A stretch of DNA of 64,000 nt, from NCBI RefSeq assembly GCF_001542775.1, contig NZ_CP014145.1, positions 1,798,001-1,862,000 on the forward strand, read 5' to 3'. A program made the position numbers and the translations under genes. This DNA is from Microterricola viridarii (lineage in GTDB: Bacteria > Actinomycetota > Actinomycetes > Actinomycetales > Microbacteriaceae). The notes beneath the pieces were generated by a model. It made no database searches and was not told the origin of the DNA. It saw only the letters and a list, made by a program, of their open reading frames with translations. This document shows positions 19,046-28,311 of this stretch, in pieces. How positions within the stretch are numbered: position 1 is the stretch's first letter; each line of letters starts with the position of its first letter.

Positions 19046-20640
19046 GTCAGATAACGCCCGGCTCCGCCGACCTCAACGCGGCACGGCGGGCGCGCGAGCT
19101 CGACGCGCTCGGCGCGCGCGATCACGCCGTCGACCTGCTCGTGATCGGCGGCGGCGTCACGGGCACCGGCGTCGCGCTCGATGCGGCCGCGCGCGGGCTC
19201 TCGGTCGTGCTCGTCGAAGCGCACGACCTCGCGTTCGGCACCAGCCGGTGGAGTTCGAAGCTCGTGCACGGTGGGCTCCGTTACCTCGCAACGGGCGACG
19301 TCGCGGTGGCCCGGGAGAGTGCCGTCGAACGACACATCCTGATGACCCGCACGGCCCCTCATCTCGTGCACACACTGCCCCAGATCGTGCCCCTCGTGCC
19401 CGCGGTGACGACCCGCCAGCGGGTTGTCGGCGGCATCGGATTCGGCCTCGGCGACGGCCTGCGGCTGATCGCCGGCACCTCCGGCAGGGTGTTGCCCCGC
19501 CCGCGGCGCATCGGCCGCGACGAGACACTGCGACTCGCTCCCGCCACCCGGCGCGACGGACTGCGCGGCGGTCTGCTCTCGCACGACGGGCAACTCGTCG
19601 ACGACGCCCGACTCGTCGTCGCCATCGCGCGCACCGCGGCGGCGCTCGGCGCGACGGTGCTCACCCGCATGCGGGCCACCTCGGTGACGGCCGACGGCGC
19701 CGTGCTCGAGGATGCGCTCGGCGGAGGATCGCTGCGCGTGCGGGCCCGGGTCGTCGTGAACGCATGCGGGGTCTGGGCGGGCGACATCGACCCGAGCATC
19801 CGGCTGCGGCCGAGCCGCGGCACACACCTCGTGCTTGACGCTGCGGCTTTGGGGCATCCGCTCGCCGCGCTCACGGTGCCGCACCCGGGTTCCATCAGCC
19901 GCTACGTCTTTGCCCTGCCGCAGCAGCTCGGGCGGGTGGTCGTCGGCCTCACCGATGAGGATGCCCCGGGGCCGGTGCCTGAGGTGCCGACGCCGAGCGA
20001 CGGCGAGATCGACTTTCTGCTCGCGACGCTCTCCACCGCGCTCGAGCGTGAGCTGGGGCGCGCCGACGTGCTCGGTGCCTTCGCGGGCCTGCGCCCCCTC
20101 GTCGACTCGGGCGAGGGCGCGACGGCCGACCTCTCCAGGCGCCACCACGTGGCGGTCTCGCCCGGCGGCATCGTGAACGTGCTCGGCGGCAAGCTCACCA
20201 CCTACCGGGCGATGGCCGAGGACGCCGTCGATCTGGCCATGCGGCACGGCGCGCTCGACGGCGGCGAGTGCCGCACGCGCGCGCTGCCGCTCGTCGGCGC
20301 GCCGGGCTCACCGGTTGCGCTGACGAGCCCGGAACCAGGGTCGGCGGCTGAGGGCACCGCCACCAGCACCGCCCTGCCGCCCTCGCTTGTGGCACGCTTC
20401 GGTGCCGAGGCGCCCGCCGTGCTCGCCCGGGCGCTCTCCGCCGACCCGGCCGCGCCGGTCGCACCCGACATCGACGTGACACGCGCCGAGATCGAGTTCG
20501 CGGTGCTCGCCGAGGGCGCGCTCGACGCCGACGACGTGCTCGACCGGCGCACCCGCATCGGCCTCGTCGCCGCCGATCGCGCAAGCGCACAGGCCGCGGT
20601 CGAGTCATTGGTTGGCGAGGCGCTCGCGCGAGCCCATTGA
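19012..20640 (+). CDS. glpD: Glycerol-3-phosphate dehydrogenase, FAD-dependent
   Basis: A 542-residue flavoenzyme that oxidises sn-glycerol 3-phosphate to dihydroxyacetone phosphate and passes electrons to quinones at the membrane. The FAD site is DLLVIGGGVTGTGVALDAA at residues 41-59. Next come SSKLVHGGLRYLATGDVAVA, a strong GlpD signature, then LRPSRGTHLVLD, GLTDEDAPGP, and NVLGGKLTTYRAMAEDAVD. A C-terminal GlpD domain follows. The start at 19012 lies inside the tetR gene. Linked to the lipid-kinase operon through the shared regulator. Confidence 0.95.
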   Translation: MARTRRAPSPLGQITPGSADLNAARRARELDALGARDHAVDLLVIGGGVTGTGVALDAAARGLSVVLVEAHDLAFGTSRWSSKLVHGGLRYLATGDVAVARESAVERHILMTRTAPHLVHTLPQIVPLVPAVTTRQRVVGGIGFGLGDGLRLIAGTSGRVLPRPRRIGRDETLRLAPATRRDGLRGGLLSHDGQLVDDARLVVAIARTAAALGATVLTRMRATSVTADGAVLEDALGGGSLRVRARVVVNACGVWAGDIDPSIRLRPSRGTHLVLDAAALGHPLAALTVPHPGSISRYVFALPQQLGRVVVGLTDEDAPGPVPEVPTPSDGEIDFLLATLSTALERELGRADVLGAFAGLRPLVDSGEGATADLSRRHHVAVSPGGIVNVLGGKLTTYRAMAEDAVDLAMRHGALDGGECRTRALPLVGAPGSPVALTSPEPGSAAEGTATSTALPPSLVARFGAEAPAVLARALSADPAAPVAPDIDVTRAEIEFAVLAEGALDADDVLDRRTRIGLVAADRASAQAAVESLVGEALARAH

Positions 20641-20796
20641 GCATTCGACAGCGGAGGCATCCATCGCGCGTGCGGCGCCACACTCACGGGACTTGTCATC
20701 CACCCCGCGTCACACAAGCATCCGCACACGTAATTCGGCCACATATCGGCGAGCCTTGCGCGGCCCAGACCGTTCGACTGGAGGAAGATTGATGCC

Positions 20797-21648
20797 GTGA
20801 AGATTCTCTCGATTCAGTCCGCCGTCGCTTATGGCCACGTTGGCAACTCGGCGGCCGTGTTCCCCCTGCAGCGCATCGGAGTCGAGGTACTGCCGGTCAA
20901 CACGGTGAACTTCTCCAACCACACGGGGTATGGCGCGTGGCGCGGATCCCTCATCGCACCCGAGGATGTGCACGACGTGATCCTCGGCATCGAAGAACGT
21001 GGCGTGCTCCCCCAGATCGACGTCGTGCTCTCGGGGTACCAGGGCGGCACCGGAATCGGCGACGTCATCGTGGATGCGGTGCGACGTGTGAAAGCGGCGA
21101 ACCCCTCGGCCATCTACGCGTGTGACCCCGTGATGGGCAACGCGAAGTCCGGGTGCTTTGTAGCGCCCGAGATCCCCGTGCTCCTGCGGGATCGCGTGGT
21201 CCCCGTGGCCGACATCATCACTCCGAACCAGTTCGAGTTGGGATTCCTCACCGGAACCGAGCCGACGACGCTGGAGTCGACGCTCGCCTCCGTCGACCTC
21301 GCACGGGCGATGGGACCGAGCACTGTTCTCGTGACGAGTGTGGAGCGCCCCGACCGCGAGCCTGGCACCATCGAGATGCTCGCCGTGGATGCTGCGGGCG
21401 CGTGGATCGTGCAGACTCCCCATCTGCCATTCAAAGCGAATGGATCGGGTGACGTCACCGCGGCGTTGTTCTCGGCGCACTACCGCGCGACGGGGGACGC
21501 CGCTGCCGCCCTGGAGCGGACCGCGTCCAGCGTGTTCGACCTCATCGAGCTGACGCATCAGTCGGGTGAACGAGAACTGCAGCTCGTGCCGGCTCAGAAG
21601 TTCTACGCTGATCCGCGCATGCAGTTCACCGCCCGGCGCGTGCGCTGA
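20797..21648 (+). CDS. pdxY: Pyridoxal kinase
   Basis: A 283-residue PfkB/ribokinase-like kinase that phosphorylates pyridoxal in the vitamin B6 salvage route. Signatures are MKILSIQSAVAYGHVGNSAA, NTVNFSNHTGYGAWRG, YACDPVMGNAKSGCFV, ITPNQFELGFLTG, and the anion hole NGSGDVTAALFSAH with the catalytic Asp. The start is GTG at 20797 behind GGAGGAAG; a nearer ATG at 20791 is out of frame and quickly stopped. It stands alone. Confidence 0.95.
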   Translation: MKILSIQSAVAYGHVGNSAAVFPLQRIGVEVLPVNTVNFSNHTGYGAWRGSLIAPEDVHDVILGIEERGVLPQIDVVLSGYQGGTGIGDVIVDAVRRVKAANPSAIYACDPVMGNAKSGCFVAPEIPVLLRDRVVPVADIITPNQFELGFLTGTEPTTLESTLASVDLARAMGPSTVLVTSVERPDREPGTIEMLAVDAAGAWIVQTPHLPFKANGSGDVTAALFSAHYRATGDAAAALERTASSVFDLIELTHQSGERELQLVPAQKFYADPRMQFTARRVR

Positions 21649-21676
21649 AAAACCAGGCCAGAGCTGAGGGTGCATC

Positions 21677-22333
21677 TCACGACTCTGAGGGCACCTTGGG
21701 CAGTTCGGCTCCGTAGTTCCACGACAGGATGGCCGGCTGCTCGCGGTAGTAGCCGAGCACGGAGACCGACCCGGCATCCAACGTGATTTGAGCGCCGAAT
21801 CGAGGGGCCAACCTGAGGTACACGGCGGTCAGAATGCGCAGGAAATGGCCGTGCGCGATGAGGGCGACATCTCCGTGCTCCATCGCGGGCAGCACACGCG
21901 TGAGCACCCGCGATGCGCGGGCGGCGACCTCCTCGACCGTCTCACCGGGCGTGTCACCACGAATCACGCCGTGGGTGAATGCGCTCCAGTTGTAGCCGAG
22001 CTCGCTGCGAATTTCGCGCGTCGTCCGGCCCTCGTACCCGCCGTAGTCCCACTCGACGAGAAACGGATCAACCTCGGCTTGAAGGCCAGCGAGCTCCGCG
22101 GTCTGACGCGCACGTTGCAGCGGTGAGGTCAGCACGAGCGAGAAATCGTATCCGGCCACCAATCTGCCCGCACCGCGGGCAAGATCCTCTCCCCGGGCGG
22201 TGAGCGGAACATCCGTGAGTCCGGTGTGTTTCCCCTGCTTCGACCACTCTGTCTCCCCGTGGCGCAAGAGAATCAGCTTCCCCGACGGGTTATCCGGAGC
22301 GGGGTGGTTGGGCAGCGGATCATTTGTGACCAT
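21677..22333 (-). CDS. Histidine phosphatase family protein (phosphoglycerate mutase-like)
   Basis: A 218-residue phosphatase. LILLRHGETEWSKQGKHTGLTD holds the catalytic RHG His, LTSPLQRARQTAELAG the second Arg, VEWDYGGYEGRTTREI the acid, and DVALIAHGHFLRIL the second His. This pattern fits small-molecule or sugar phosphate phosphatases of the broad-specificity branch. The substrate is unknown. It converges with pdxY with a short gap and is transcribed alone. Confidence 0.92.
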   Translation of the reverse strand: MVTNDPLPNHPAPDNPSGKLILLRHGETEWSKQGKHTGLTDVPLTARGEDLARGAGRLVAGYDFSLVLTSPLQRARQTAELAGLQAEVDPFLVEWDYGGYEGRTTREIRSELGYNWSAFTHGVIRGDTPGETVEEVAARASRVLTRVLPAMEHGDVALIAHGHFLRILTAVYLRLAPRFGAQITLDAGSVSVLGYYREQPAILSWNYGAELPKVPSES

Positions 22334-22718
22334 ACGTCAACAGTAGTTCGCGCCCCGGTTCCCGACCGGCGCTGAAGAAGGCCGTCAGACAAGTGTCGCG
22401 TTCTGGAGACGCCGTACCGACTCGATTCCCGCCTGACAGGATGCCGATCGTTGCCGCATGCCGCACCTCGGCCTGAGCGTCGAATGAATGGGCCGCACAT
22501 CCGCGATGTCTCGTGCGCGGGCTCAGCGACGGGGTCGCGCATGTCTTTCGCCGAAACCGGCAATGAAAAGGGCGGCAACTGCAGGGCCGAGGGCGTTCTC
22601 CACGCTAGCCTCGACCTACCGGCATGTGCAGCCGCAGAGAAGCGGCCGCGATCGGCGACAGTCACGGCGCGCCGCCTGTCACACGTGCCGGCATTCCCTA
22701 ACTGGAGGAAAGATAAGC
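22334..22718. other. Intergenic region, 385 bases
   Basis: This stretch separates the divergent histidine phosphatase and dehydrogenase genes. It must hold both promoters. Open frames in it run into the dehydrogenase but show no protein-like pattern or ribosome site, and I see no RNA gene or repeat. GGAGGAAAG sits at its right end before the dehydrogenase ATG. Confidence 0.6.
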
Positions 22719-24095
22719 ATGTCCAAGTACCGGGTGCAGAATCCTGCCACGGGCGAGATTCTCGAGACGTTCGAGAACGCCACCGATGCGCAGATCGAAG
22801 AGGCGCTCTCCAGCGTCGACGCCGTGTACCACGAGTGGCGCGAGCGCAGCGTGCAAGAGCGCGCTGCCGTCGTCAAACGAGTTGCCGAGCTGTTCGAGGA
22901 ACGCAAGGACGAACTTGCGCGCCTCATCGCGGTCGAGATGGGCAAGTCGATCGCCGAGTCGATCGACGAGGTCGAGTTCGCGACATCCATCATCGACTAC
23001 TACGCCGTGCACGGCCCGAGCCTGATCACCGACTACGAGATCCCGAGCACCATCCCGGGCAAGGCCTACATCGAGCACCGCCCGGTCGGCGCGCTGCTCG
23101 GCGTGATGCCGTGGAACTTCCCGTACTACCAGGTCGCCCGCTTCGCAGCGCCGAACCTCGTGCTCGGCAACACGATCCTGCTCAAGCACGCCGACATCTG
23201 CGCAGGCTCGGCCCTCGCGATCCAGGCGATCATGGAGGAGGCCGGGGTTCCCGTCGGCGGGTACCAGAACGTCTTCGCGACGCACGATCAGATCGCGACG
23301 ATCATCGCGGATCCGCGCGTGCAGGGTGTCTCGCTCACCGGCTCCGAGCGTGCCGGTGCCATCATCGGCGCGCAGGCCGGCAAGAGCCTCAAGAAGTGTG
23401 TGCTCGAGCTCGGCGGCATCGACCCGATGGTCGTTCTCGACGCTGAGGATGTCGCGGCCGTGGCCAAGCAGGCGTGGGACTTCCGCGTCTACAACGTCGG
23501 CCAGGTGTGCAACTCCAACAAGCGCCTGATCGTCATGGATGACATCTACGACGAGTTCGTCGCCGAACTGAAGAAGCTCGCCACTGGCCTCACGCCGGGC
23601 GACCAGCTGAACCTGGCCGACGGCGAATTCTCCCCGATGTCGTCGCGCGTCGCGGCCGAGACGGTGCACGCACAGGTACAGAAGGCCGTCGCCGAGGGCG
23701 CCACCCTCGAAATCGGCGGCGTGCTCTCAGACGGCCCGAGTGCGCACTACTCGCCCGCCGTGCTCACCGGCGTGCCGCGCGACTCCGAGTCGTACGGCGT
23801 CGAGATGTTCGGCCCGGTCGCGACCGTCTACAAGGTCTCGAGCGACGAAGAAGCCCTCGAGCTCGCGAACGACTGCGCGCTGGGCCTCGGCGGTTCGGTC
23901 TTCTCGACCGATGTGGCTCGTGCGACGCGCGTTGCCTCACAGCTTGAGGTCGGCATGGCACATGTGAACACGATTGCCGCCGAAGCTGCCGAGCTGCCGT
24001 TCGGCGGGGTCAAGCAGTCCGGCTTCGGCCGTGAGATGGGTCCGATCGGCATCGGAGAGTTCGCCAACAAGCGACTGTTCTTCGTCTCCGCATAG
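22719..24095 (+). CDS. gabD: Aldehyde dehydrogenase, succinate-semialdehyde type
   Basis: A 458-residue NAD(P)-dependent aldehyde dehydrogenase, close in pattern to succinate-semialdehyde dehydrogenases. It starts MSKYRVQNPATGEILETFEN. The cofactor region is MPWNFPYYQVARF and SLTGSERAG; the general-base Glu lies in VLELGGIDPMVVL, and the catalytic Cys in YNVGQVCNSNKRLIV. The C-terminus has PFGGVKQSGFGREMG. GGAGGAAAG is placed ideally before the ATG at 22719. It would turn succinate semialdehyde to succinate; other aldehydes remain possible. It is monocistronic with a terminator right after it. Confidence 0.88.
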   Translation: MSKYRVQNPATGEILETFENATDAQIEEALSSVDAVYHEWRERSVQERAAVVKRVAELFEERKDELARLIAVEMGKSIAESIDEVEFATSIIDYYAVHGPSLITDYEIPSTIPGKAYIEHRPVGALLGVMPWNFPYYQVARFAAPNLVLGNTILLKHADICAGSALAIQAIMEEAGVPVGGYQNVFATHDQIATIIADPRVQGVSLTGSERAGAIIGAQAGKSLKKCVLELGGIDPMVVLDAEDVAAVAKQAWDFRVYNVGQVCNSNKRLIVMDDIYDEFVAELKKLATGLTPGDQLNLADGEFSPMSSRVAAETVHAQVQKAVAEGATLEIGGVLSDGPSAHYSPAVLTGVPRDSESYGVEMFGPVATVYKVSSDEEALELANDCALGLGGSVFSTDVARATRVASQLEVGMAHVNTIAAEAAELPFGGVKQSGFGREMGPIGIGEFANKRLFFVSA

Positions 24096-24113
24096 CCCCA
24101 GCACCACCAGCTC

Positions 24114-24150
24114 GAGGGCCGCAGAATTTCCTGCGGCCCTCGTTCTGTTT
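24114..24150 (+). terminator. Rho-independent terminator after gabD
   Basis: GAGGGCCGCAG (24114-24124) pairs perfectly with CTGCGGCCCTC (24131-24141) around AATTTC, followed by GTTCTGTTT. A textbook intrinsic terminator. Confidence 0.92.
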
Positions 24151-24384
24151 CGCGCCGTGCTTTCTGCTCCGTGACTCGTGTCCTGGGCGATTGAACGGTA
24201 CGGACTGCTCGATGATCGGCCCGCAGCGATTCGCCGAGCACAAGCGGGAATCTCGCAGAGCGCCCGGTCACGTCCCGTGGAGTGGTGTAGATCTCAGCAG
24301 TCCCGTGGGTAGTTTCCACGCCGCGCGAGCGGCCGATGACACCGCTATGCATGCTGCTGAGAACATCCTGATAATGTCGCGTTC

Positions 24385-25815
24385 GTGAACCCCCCTTTTG
24401 CAGGCACGCGCCCCGATCCCAAGTCCTATCTGCGCGCTGGATTGAGGTATCCGGACAGCTTGACGTTTCTTGCAACGCGGCATGAGGTCGCATCCGAATC
24501 GGCACTCAGCTTGCCGCTTGCCGAGGTCATGTCGTCGGCCAGCACCGACGCTGCAACGGTGACGGTGACAGACGCGAACCGTGCTCCGCTTGCCGTGCTG
24601 TCGGTGCCGTCCGAGGAGTATTTGGCCGGGCCATCAACATTCTCCATTTTCGAAAGCGACGTCCAGGAGGTAACCCGAACACCGAGCGGTTTCCTGAACG
24701 TCAGCCTGGGAGCGCCGTACGCGGTCGCAACACTCCGAGAGTCTCCGACTCCCGTCGATCGAAGCACAGCCCGGGTGGTAACCATCGACAAATCGGAGGT
24801 GTTCGCTGGCCTCGACCGCGCAAAGTTCGATAGAAACGACGCCCTCTTCATCAGCAGCGCGCTCCAAACAGATCTTTCGGTGTTTCACAGCGAACAGGTC
24901 CTGCCCAGTGGGAGAACGAGACGTGCCAGCAACTACCGCCCGTGGCAGAAGAGCATTCCGGTAGCTGTGGATGCGGCGGTTTTGCGGGTCTTCACACAGA
25001 TAACTGAGACTGTGCGCCTCGACTCTGCCGACACGGAGTCCGTCGACCGCACGGATCTCCTCTGCGCCGCCACCGCGATTGCATACGGTGCCCCTCTCTA
25101 CACGACCAGGCCCGAAGCGTACGCCGGCCTCAAGAACGGCTTGAGACTGCTCGAGTATCGCTCGGTACGAAACAAGTCCGTGCTCCGAGAGCGAGAAAGA
25201 GCCGGAACCGTCGTCTCGATCCCCATCGCGACTCCGCGTCGCCGCCCCGACTCTGCCGACGTGTCGTCTCCCCCGGGTGCACCGCTGGATGAGCTCAAGG
25301 CAGCTTTCGAGCGCGGTGATCCCATCGACGAACGTGTGGAAGCGCTACTGCTGGAGGCGGCCAAGGCCGAGGGCTTCGCGGAATTCGTGAGCACCGTCCT
25401 CTCTGGTTTCCTGCAGGACTGGGACCCCAGCTGGCGCATTGCAATCCTGGAGCGGGCCGAGGAGTTCTTGCCTGCTTTGGCGGGCGACGATGTTTGGCAC
25501 GACGGGATCATGGACTACACCTCCCAGCTGCTCACTTCCACGCCAGGGAACACGGAAATCTCGCTCGCCCGGCAGACGGAGGTTGCGATGACCGCGCTCG
25601 CAACGTGGGGAAGGTGGCCGGCGGATGCAAGCGATGATGTTCTCGAATCGCTACCGCACGAACCAGACGATGAGTCCCTGCTGACGTGGTACTGGATTTA
25701 CCTGGGCATGGCTGGCCTGAGCCGCGCAACGATCGATGAGGAAGTCGAAAGTGTTCGCGCCGGTGACGTCCTCCCCTCGAGAGAACGCATCGAACGACTT
25801 CGTGGCAGAGGCTAG
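24385..25815 (+). CDS. Uncharacterised protein with a PIN-like segment
   Basis: A 476-residue protein beginning at GTG 24385, with no leader and no clear ribosome site. Residues 221-258 (DRTDLLCAATAIAYGAPLYT, then TRPEAYAGLKNGLRLLEY) read like the C-terminal half of a PIN nuclease domain, including the conserved acidic residue before the helix and the T-x-x-P turn. The first acidic residues of a PIN site could lie near residues 135-165, but the order is unclear. Residues 300-470 are helical and acidic. No family name can be given. Base composition is lower in GC than the neighbours, which suggests acquisition by transfer. No antitoxin-like partner is adjacent. Confidence 0.6.
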   Translation: MNPPFAGTRPDPKSYLRAGLRYPDSLTFLATRHEVASESALSLPLAEVMSSASTDAATVTVTDANRAPLAVLSVPSEEYLAGPSTFSIFESDVQEVTRTPSGFLNVSLGAPYAVATLRESPTPVDRSTARVVTIDKSEVFAGLDRAKFDRNDALFISSALQTDLSVFHSEQVLPSGRTRRASNYRPWQKSIPVAVDAAVLRVFTQITETVRLDSADTESVDRTDLLCAATAIAYGAPLYTTRPEAYAGLKNGLRLLEYRSVRNKSVLRERERAGTVVSIPIATPRRRPDSADVSSPPGAPLDELKAAFERGDPIDERVEALLLEAAKAEGFAEFVSTVLSGFLQDWDPSWRIAILERAEEFLPALAGDDVWHDGIMDYTSQLLTSTPGNTEISLARQTEVAMTALATWGRWPADASDDVLESLPHEPDDESLLTWYWIYLGMAGLSRATIDEEVESVRAGDVLPSRERIERLRGRG

Positions 25816-26067
25816 GTTTGCCGAGCGACGTCCTGAGGTGCGAGGTAAGGCCGACATAGCCCCGAAGAATTCGGCGATGGTTACGGAGACATGGCTCGTG
25901 TACCCGAGCAGACCCGCCACGGCGATCCATCTCGGAACCAGCTGGACTTAACAAGAGCACCCACAGGAAGTGGCGCCGGTGCCAAGCTCCATTTGGCCGA
26001 CGTGATGGGCGATTCCATTGAACTCGACTAGGAACGTTCCGAGAGTGGCAGCGCACAACGCCCGATG

Positions 26068-27045
26068 TCACGTGAAAAACGGCGAACGGGCATCCGTGCG
26101 CTTGGCCTCAAGCGCGAGCGACTGGCGCGCGATCACGATCAAGTCCTGTGCCGGTGCTTGAGACGGGTGTGGGCCGCTCGCCCACACCGCCGACAGTGTT
26201 CTCCTCAGCGTGATCCCGGTTAGCTCAACGGCGACCAATCGTCCGAGTGCCAGATCGTCGGAAATCGCCAGCGAGCTGAGCACCCCCGGCGCCACACCCG
26301 AGGCGATCGCCGTTCGGACGGCGGCCGTGCTTGAGTGTTCGAGGCGGGGCGGTAATCGCCCTCCGTCTGAGCCTGCGACACGGGCGAACAGCTGCTCGAG
26401 GGCTTTGCGGGTGCCGGAGCCCTCTTCGCGTGTGATCAGCGGAGTATCGGCCAGCTCCCGTGCTGTCAGCGGCATCCGCCGCTTCGCCCAGGCATGAGTC
26501 GGCGACACTGCGACCTGCAGTTCATCGTGCCCAATCGCCACAGCGTGCAGATCCGTCGGGATGTCGGGGGTTTCGATGAACCCGAGTGGCACAGTGCCGG
26601 CGCGCACGAGGGCAATCACTGCCTCGCTGTTGACGGCGGTGAGCCCCACCCTGGTCGCCACCTGGCCGGCTGACTCCTGCCTGTCGCGCAGGGTGACCAG
26701 CCAGCGCGGGAGGAGGTACTCGGCGATCGTGAGGCTCGCCGCGACATCGAGCTGTTGCAGCGTCTGCGCGCGGATCGACTCGATTCCGGCCTCCATGCGT
26801 TCCGCGGCGGCGAGCACCTCGGCGGCCCAACCGGTGATCACGGCGCCGGTTGGGGTGAGGGTCGAACCGCGGGCGGTCCGGACGATGAGGGAGGCCCCGA
26901 TCTGGCCTTCCAACGAGCGGACCCGTGACGAGACGGCCTGCTGGGAGACGCCGAGGCGGGCGGCGACACGGGTGAGGCTGCCGAGCTCGCCCACGGCGAC
27001 CAGCATTTCCAGCGCGGCGAGGTCGGGCATGTGTGGGCCGAGCAC
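26068..27045 (-). CDS. LysR family transcriptional regulator
   Basis: A 325-residue regulator. Residues 8-66 are the LysR winged helix: LAALEMLVAVGELGSLTRVA, then ARLGVSQQAVSSRVRSLEGQ and LTPTGAVITGWA. The rest is the substrate-binding domain, with LITREEGSGTRKALEQLF as the anion-binding loop. The GTG at 27045 follows GGAGG; a later ATG at 27030 is less well placed. It is divergent from the YeiH-type exporter gene with a dyad between them, which marks that gene as its target. Confidence 0.92.
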   Translation of the reverse strand: MLGPHMPDLAALEMLVAVGELGSLTRVAARLGVSQQAVSSRVRSLEGQIGASLIVRTARGSTLTPTGAVITGWAAEVLAAAERMEAGIESIRAQTLQQLDVAASLTIAEYLLPRWLVTLRDRQESAGQVATRVGLTAVNSEAVIALVRAGTVPLGFIETPDIPTDLHAVAIGHDELQVAVSPTHAWAKRRMPLTARELADTPLITREEGSGTRKALEQLFARVAGSDGGRLPPRLEHSSTAAVRTAIASGVAPGVLSSLAISDDLALGRLVAVELTGITLRRTLSAVWASGPHPSQAPAQDLIVIARQSLALEAKRTDARSPFFT

Positions 27046-27057
27046 GGGGCACCTCCT

Positions 27058-27072
27058 ACAAGTTTTGCTTGT
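27058..27072. promoter_or_regulatory. LysR-type binding dyad
   Basis: ACAAG-TTTTG-CTTGT is a perfect 5-bp inverted repeat with a 5-base spacer in the gap between the divergent lysR and yeiH genes. Size and place fit a LysR recognition site. Confidence 0.6.
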
Positions 27073-27130
27073 GCCCCGACAACGTTACGCCGTCTACCGC
27101 GACTGGCGGGCTGGGGCGAGATTGGATTCT

Positions 27131-28222
27131 GTGAATTCAGCTGAGATACTTTCCGCCCGTCCCGATCGCGTACGCTCCGACCGCGTGCCCTCTGAGCCCG
27201 CTCATCCCGGCCCGCTGGGTACGCTGTTCGACGGATTCCGGGACTGGATGCCTGGCGTCGCCGTGGCTGGCGCGGCGGCGCTCCTCGCCTGGGGCGTCCA
27301 TTCGCTTGTGCCTGCCGTCCCATTGCTCACGGCGGCCGTTGCCCTCGGCATTCTTGTCGCCCAGCTTCCGTTCGCTCAGCGGGCGTTGACGGGCGTTCTC
27401 GCTCCGGGGTTGAGTGTCGCCGCCAAGAAGTTCATGCGTCTGGGCATCGTGTTGCTGGGCCTCAAACTGAGTCTCGTCGATATCGCACACCTCGGCTGGG
27501 TGTCGATCGTCACCGTGATCGCGGTCCTGGTGATCACCTTCGTCGTGACGCTGTGGCTGGGCCGGCTGTTCAAACTTCCCGGCCACCAGCCATTGCTGAT
27601 CGCGGCGGGCTTCTCGATTTGTGGGGCATCGGCGATCGGCGCGATGAGCCATGTCGCGAGGTCGAAGGATGAGGACACCGCCACTCCGGTCGCGCTCGTG
27701 ACGTTGTGTGGGACGCTGGCCATCGTCGTGATGCCATTGCTCTGGCATCCGCTCGGATTGAGCGCTCTGCAATTCGGGCATTTGGTCGGCGCCAGCGTGC
27801 ACGACGTCGGACAAGTCGTGGCCACCGCCCAGGTTGCTGGTTCCGCAGCGCTTGCGGTGGCCATCGTGGTCAAGCTCACCCGCGTGTTGATGCTCGCGCC
27901 GATGGTCGCCATCACGTCGCTCGTCGTGCGGCGACGCGAGGGTGCTCCCGCCGCCGGCACGAAGCATCCGCCGATCGTGCCGTTGTTCGTCGCTGGATTC
28001 ATCGCCGCCATGCTGGTTCGCACATTCGTTCCGCTGCCAGGGCCGATCATCGACGGTGCCGACACCGTGCAGACGGCGCTGCTGGCAATGGCGCTCTTCG
28101 GTCTCGGCACGGCTGTGCGGCTGGGCCAGTTGGTGCGCACCGGATGGCGCGCGCTCGTGGTTGCGTTGCTCTCTTGGGCGCTGATCGCTGCCCTCGCCTG
28201 GGTTGCCGTGCAACTCGGTTGA
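27131..28222 (+). CDS. YeiH/UPF0324 family membrane transporter (putative sulfate exporter)
   Basis: A protein of up to 363 residues with about ten membrane helices, of the UPF0324 (Cons_hypoth698) family, often called putative sulfate exporter. Motifs are AAKKFMRLGIVLLGLKLSL, AAGFSICGASAIGAMSHVA (with the conserved CGASAI), GHLVGASVHDVGQVVATA and LFGLGTAVRLGQLVRTGWRA. The start is a GTG at 27131 or at 27185; both are in frame and neither has a strong ribosome site. It is controlled most likely by the divergent LysR gene. Confidence 0.88.
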   Translation: MNSAEILSARPDRVRSDRVPSEPAHPGPLGTLFDGFRDWMPGVAVAGAAALLAWGVHSLVPAVPLLTAAVALGILVAQLPFAQRALTGVLAPGLSVAAKKFMRLGIVLLGLKLSLVDIAHLGWVSIVTVIAVLVITFVVTLWLGRLFKLPGHQPLLIAAGFSICGASAIGAMSHVARSKDEDTATPVALVTLCGTLAIVVMPLLWHPLGLSALQFGHLVGASVHDVGQVVATAQVAGSAALAVAIVVKLTRVLMLAPMVAITSLVVRRREGAPAAGTKHPPIVPLFVAGFIAAMLVRTFVPLPGPIIDGADTVQTALLAMALFGLGTAVRLGQLVRTGWRALVVALLSWALIAALAWVAVQLG

Positions 28223-28311
28223 CCGCCTCGCGAGACGCCGCTGATGGGACTCGGTTTATCGCACCCGGGTCAACTCCACGCTGTCCGGTCAAATCGCTCC
28301 CGACGAACAAT

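Noticed and set aside
16258..20640. A very long plus-strand reading frame that joins into glpD
   Set aside because: Its first 2.7 kb are antisense to the lipid kinase and FAD oxidase genes and read as low-complexity Arg/Ala sequence; only the part from 19012 is GlpD.
22488..22718. An N-terminal extension of the aldehyde dehydrogenase
   Set aside because: The ribosome site GGAGGAAAG and family N-terminus place the start at 22719.
28223..28311. A left-end copy of the tRNA-Pro 3' end bounding the island
   Set aside because: I looked for TGGT(C)GGGCTG or GATTTGAACC left of the island and did not find it; the left boundary stays undefined.
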